This document shows positions 4,930 through 6,493 of a stretch of 6,493 bases of DNA, one piece after another; position 1 is the first letter of the stretch, and every line of letters begins with the position of its first letter. The stretch comes from JANOGU01 sp964499865. Its GTDB lineage: Bacteria > Pseudomonadota > Alphaproteobacteria > Rhodobacterales > Rhodobacteraceae. A model generated the notes under the pieces. That model worked only from the letters and a program-made list of their open reading frames with translations, was not told the DNA's origin and ran no database searches. Both the position numbers and the translations under genes were made by a program. Where the stretch lies: positions 1-6,493 of the forward strand of contig CAZCPY010000162.1 in assembly GCA_964499865.1 (NCBI GenBank). The letters run 5' to 3'.

Positions 4930-5619
4930 TCAGCCCAGGGCGTAGCCCGCGCCGCGCACCGTGCGCAGCGGGTCGTCGCCGCCCCTGGCCATCAGCGCCT
5001 TGCGCAGGCGGCCGATGTGGACATCGACGGTGCGGGTGTCGACATAGATGTCGCGGCCCCAGACGCGGTCCAGCAACTGCTCGCGCGAGAACACGCGGCC
5101 CGGCTTTTCCATGAAGGTGGCCAGCAGGCGGAATTCGGTGGGACCGAGCTTCAGCGTCTCGGGTCCGCGGGTGACGCGGTGGGTCTCGGGGTCCAGCCGG
5201 ATGTCGCCGAATTCCAGCACCACGCCCACGGTGGACGGCCTGGCGCGGCGCAGCTGCGTGCGCACGCGGGCCATCAGCTCCACCACCGAATAGGGCTTGA
5301 CGACATAGTCGTCGGCGCCCGTTTCCAGGCCGCGCACGCGGTCCATCTCCTCGGACCGCGCCGACAGCATGATGATCGGCACGCCGCGCATTTCCGACCG
5401 GGCCTTGAGCCTGCGGCAGATCTCGATGCCCGACACGCCGGGCAGCATCCAGTCCAGCACGATCAGGTCGGGCGGCGCCTCGTCCACCAGCATCAGCGCC
5501 TCTTCGCCGTTCGCCGCGGCGGAAACGCGGAAGCCCTCGGCTTCAAGGTTGTAGGTCAGGACGGCGCGCTGCGCGCCTTCGTCCTCGACCAGGAGGACGG
5601 TGGGGCGGTCGGTGGCCAT
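4930..5619 (-). CDS. phoB: PhoB, phosphate regulon response regulator (OmpR/PhoB family)
   Basis: The product is 229 aa, the standard length. Residues about 6-120 are the receiver domain: acidic pocket Glu12/Asp13 (LLVEDE), phospho-acceptor Asp56 (LIVLDWMLPG), switch Ser86 (MLSAR) and Lys108 (VVKPYS). Residues about 130-229 are the winged-helix DNA-binding domain, with FSREQLLDRVWGRDIYVDTR, VDVHIGRLRKAL and the final TVRGAGYALG. When phosphorylated, normally by PhoR, the family binds pho boxes and activates phosphate-scavenging genes. The ATG at 5619 shares one base with the phoU stop (TGATG), which indicates translational coupling and fixes the start. It is the last gene of the visible pst-phoU-phoB run; phoR is not in the window. 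I found no pho box here, as expected if the promoter lies upstream of the pst genes. Confidence 0.96.
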   Translation of the reverse strand: MATDRPTVLLVEDEGAQRAVLTYNLEAEGFRVSAAANGEEALMLVDEAPPDLIVLDWMLPGVSGIEICRRLKARSEMRGVPIIMLSARSEEMDRVRGLETGADDYVVKPYSVVELMARVRTQLRRARPSTVGVVLEFGDIRLDPETHRVTRGPETLKLGPTEFRLLATFMEKPGRVFSREQLLDRVWGRDIYVDTRTVDVHIGRLRKALMARGGDDPLRTVRGAGYALG

Positions 5620-6335
5620 CAGGACTGCCCTGCCCTGCCGACCGAGGTCAGGTCGCTTTTCGGCCGCGGTTCGTCCGGCATCTTGCCGGTGACAAGGTAG
5701 ATCACCTGCTCGGCGATCCCGGTGGCGTGGTCGCCCACGCGTTCGATGTTCTTGGCGATGAAATGCAGGTGCATGCAGGCGGTGATGTTGCGCGGGTCTT
5801 CCAGCATGTGGGTCAGGAATTCGCGGAACAGCGCGTTGTACATCTGGTCCACGTCCCGGTCGCGCGCGCGCACGTCCGCCGCGAGGCCCGCGTCGCGCTG
5901 GATGAAGGCGTCGAGCGCGTCCTTCAGCAGCTGCTCGACCGTCCGCGCCATGCGCCGCACGCCGCCCGCGCCGCCGCCCACGGGCGCCATCTGCGACAGC
6001 ACGATCGACCGCTTGGCCAGGTTCTTGGCATAGTCGCCGCAGCGTTCCAGGCTGGCGGCGATCTTCATCACAGTCAGCACGGTGCGCAGGTCGCTGGCCG
6101 TGGGCTGGCGCAGCGCGATGACGCGGGCGCATTCGGCGTTGACCAGTTCCTCCAGCCCGTCCACCGCGGCGTCGCCGTGGCGCACCTTTTCGGCCAGTTC
6201 CTCGTCACGCGTCTCAAGCGCCTGGGCGGCGTCGAGGATCGCCCCCTCGACCAGCCCGCCCATCTTCATGATGGCGGCCTGGATCGCCTCCAGATCGCGG
6301 TCGAAGGCCGACGCGATATGCGGTTCGGTGTTCAT
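5619..6335 (-). CDS. phoU: PhoU, phosphate signalling / transport regulator
   Basis: The product is 238 aa, the usual length for the family, and almost wholly helical. It has the two PhoU repeats, each with the metal-binding-type motif: SLERCGDYAKNLA (about residues 95-107) and NIERVGDHATGIAEQVIYLV (about 194-213). PhoU acts on the cytoplasmic side with the Pst transporter and PhoR, keeping PhoB inactive when phosphate is plentiful and limiting uptake. The ATG at 6335 is preceded by a purine-rich GAGGGAG SD region. The pstB stop lies 13 bp upstream and the phoB start overlaps the stop by one base, so this is one operon. Most differences from E. coli are in the linker around residues 120-131, which is rich in glycine (PVGGGAGGV). 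Confidence 0.96.
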   Translation of the reverse strand: MNTEPHIASAFDRDLEAIQAAIMKMGGLVEGAILDAAQALETRDEELAEKVRHGDAAVDGLEELVNAECARVIALRQPTASDLRTVLTVMKIAASLERCGDYAKNLAKRSIVLSQMAPVGGGAGGVRRMARTVEQLLKDALDAFIQRDAGLAADVRARDRDVDQMYNALFREFLTHMLEDPRNITACMHLHFIAKNIERVGDHATGIAEQVIYLVTGKMPDEPRPKSDLTSVGRAGQS

Positions 6336-6348
6336 GCCGCCTGCTCCC

Positions 6349-6493
6349 TCAGCCGATCCGGCCGGTGATGTAGGACTCGGTCCGCGGGTCCCTGGGGTTG
6401 GTGAAGATCTGCCCCGTCTCGCCGTATTCGACGAGGTTGCCGAGGTGGAAGAACGCCGTCTTCTGGCTGACCCGCGCGGCCTGCTGCATCGAG
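6349..6493 (-). CDS. pstB: PstB, phosphate ABC transporter ATP-binding subunit (C-terminal end only)
   Basis: Only the last 47 codons and the stop (6351-6349) are visible; the gene enters from the right edge. The peptide SMQQAARVSQKTAFFHLGNL, then VEYGETGQIFTNPRDPRTESYITGRIG, is a highly characteristic PstB C-terminus: the helix just after the switch (H-loop) region, the strand with the conserved GE and the closing YITGR(F/I)G. The Walker A, signature and Walker B motifs lie outside. PstB is the ATPase of the PstSCAB high-affinity phosphate importer at the inner membrane. phoU follows after 13 bp. Confidence 0.95.
   Translation of the reverse strand, partial: SMQQAARVSQKTAFFHLGNLVEYGETGQIFTNPRDPRTESYITGRIG

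Noticed and set aside
5722..6033. Plus-strand open frames opposite phoU and phoB
   Set aside because: They are antisense shadows of well-conserved genes and have no SD or recognisable domain.
4930..6132. 400-codon reading of phoB with a long N-terminal extension through phoU
   Set aside because: The extension is an out-of-frame reading of phoU. The PhoB receiver begins at the ATG overlapping the phoU stop.
4930..6493. Pho box (CTGTCAT-type direct repeat)
   Set aside because: No such repeat was seen by eye; the operon promoter presumably lies upstream of the pst genes, outside the window.

Overview
The window has very high GC and codons that nearly always end in G or C. Its gene set (flavin-dependent thymidylate synthase, nrdR-ribD, and a pst operon ending in phoU-phoB) fits an alphaproteobacterium, most likely a member of the Rhodobacteraceae related to Paracoccus or Rhodobacter. 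The taxonomic call is an inference from protein style and gene order. I see no mobile element, tRNA, rRNA or CRISPR array.

Left part (1-3132). The N-terminal end of thyX runs leftward out of the window. Across a 199-bp divergent intergenic region lies a rightward two-gene unit. Its first gene encodes a surface-type lipoprotein with a 13-glycine tether and a beta-rich body resembling the TbpB/HphA barrel. Its second gene overlaps the first by 16 bp and encodes a Slam (DUF560) outer-membrane translocator with an N-terminal helical-repeat domain and a C-terminal beta-barrel. Together they look like a compact type XI secretion (T11SS) cargo-translocator cassette, and the cargo's ligand is unknown. 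This is the most interesting content of the window. A glyoxalase I-like gene follows on the same strand, 60 bp downstream.

Middle part (3133-4929). A short convergent region with a strong hairpin separates glyoxalase from a leftward pair. This pair is nrdR (repressor of ribonucleotide reductase genes) and ribD (bifunctional deaminase/reductase of riboflavin synthesis), coupled through a 4-bp GTGA overlap. The 159-bp region upstream of nrdR holds three hairpins. One of them displays an SD-like sequence in its loop, ahead of a small out-of-frame ORF that overlaps the nrdR start.

Right part (4930-6493). The 3' end of the phosphate operon, also leftward, contains pstB (C-terminal end only), then phoU, then phoB, which are tightly packed (13-bp gap, then 1-bp overlap). 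PstB powers high-affinity phosphate uptake, PhoU ties transporter state to signalling, and PhoB is the response regulator that activates phosphate-starvation genes. These three genes and nrdR-ribD appear ordinary; the lipoprotein/Slam unit is the accessory-looking part.
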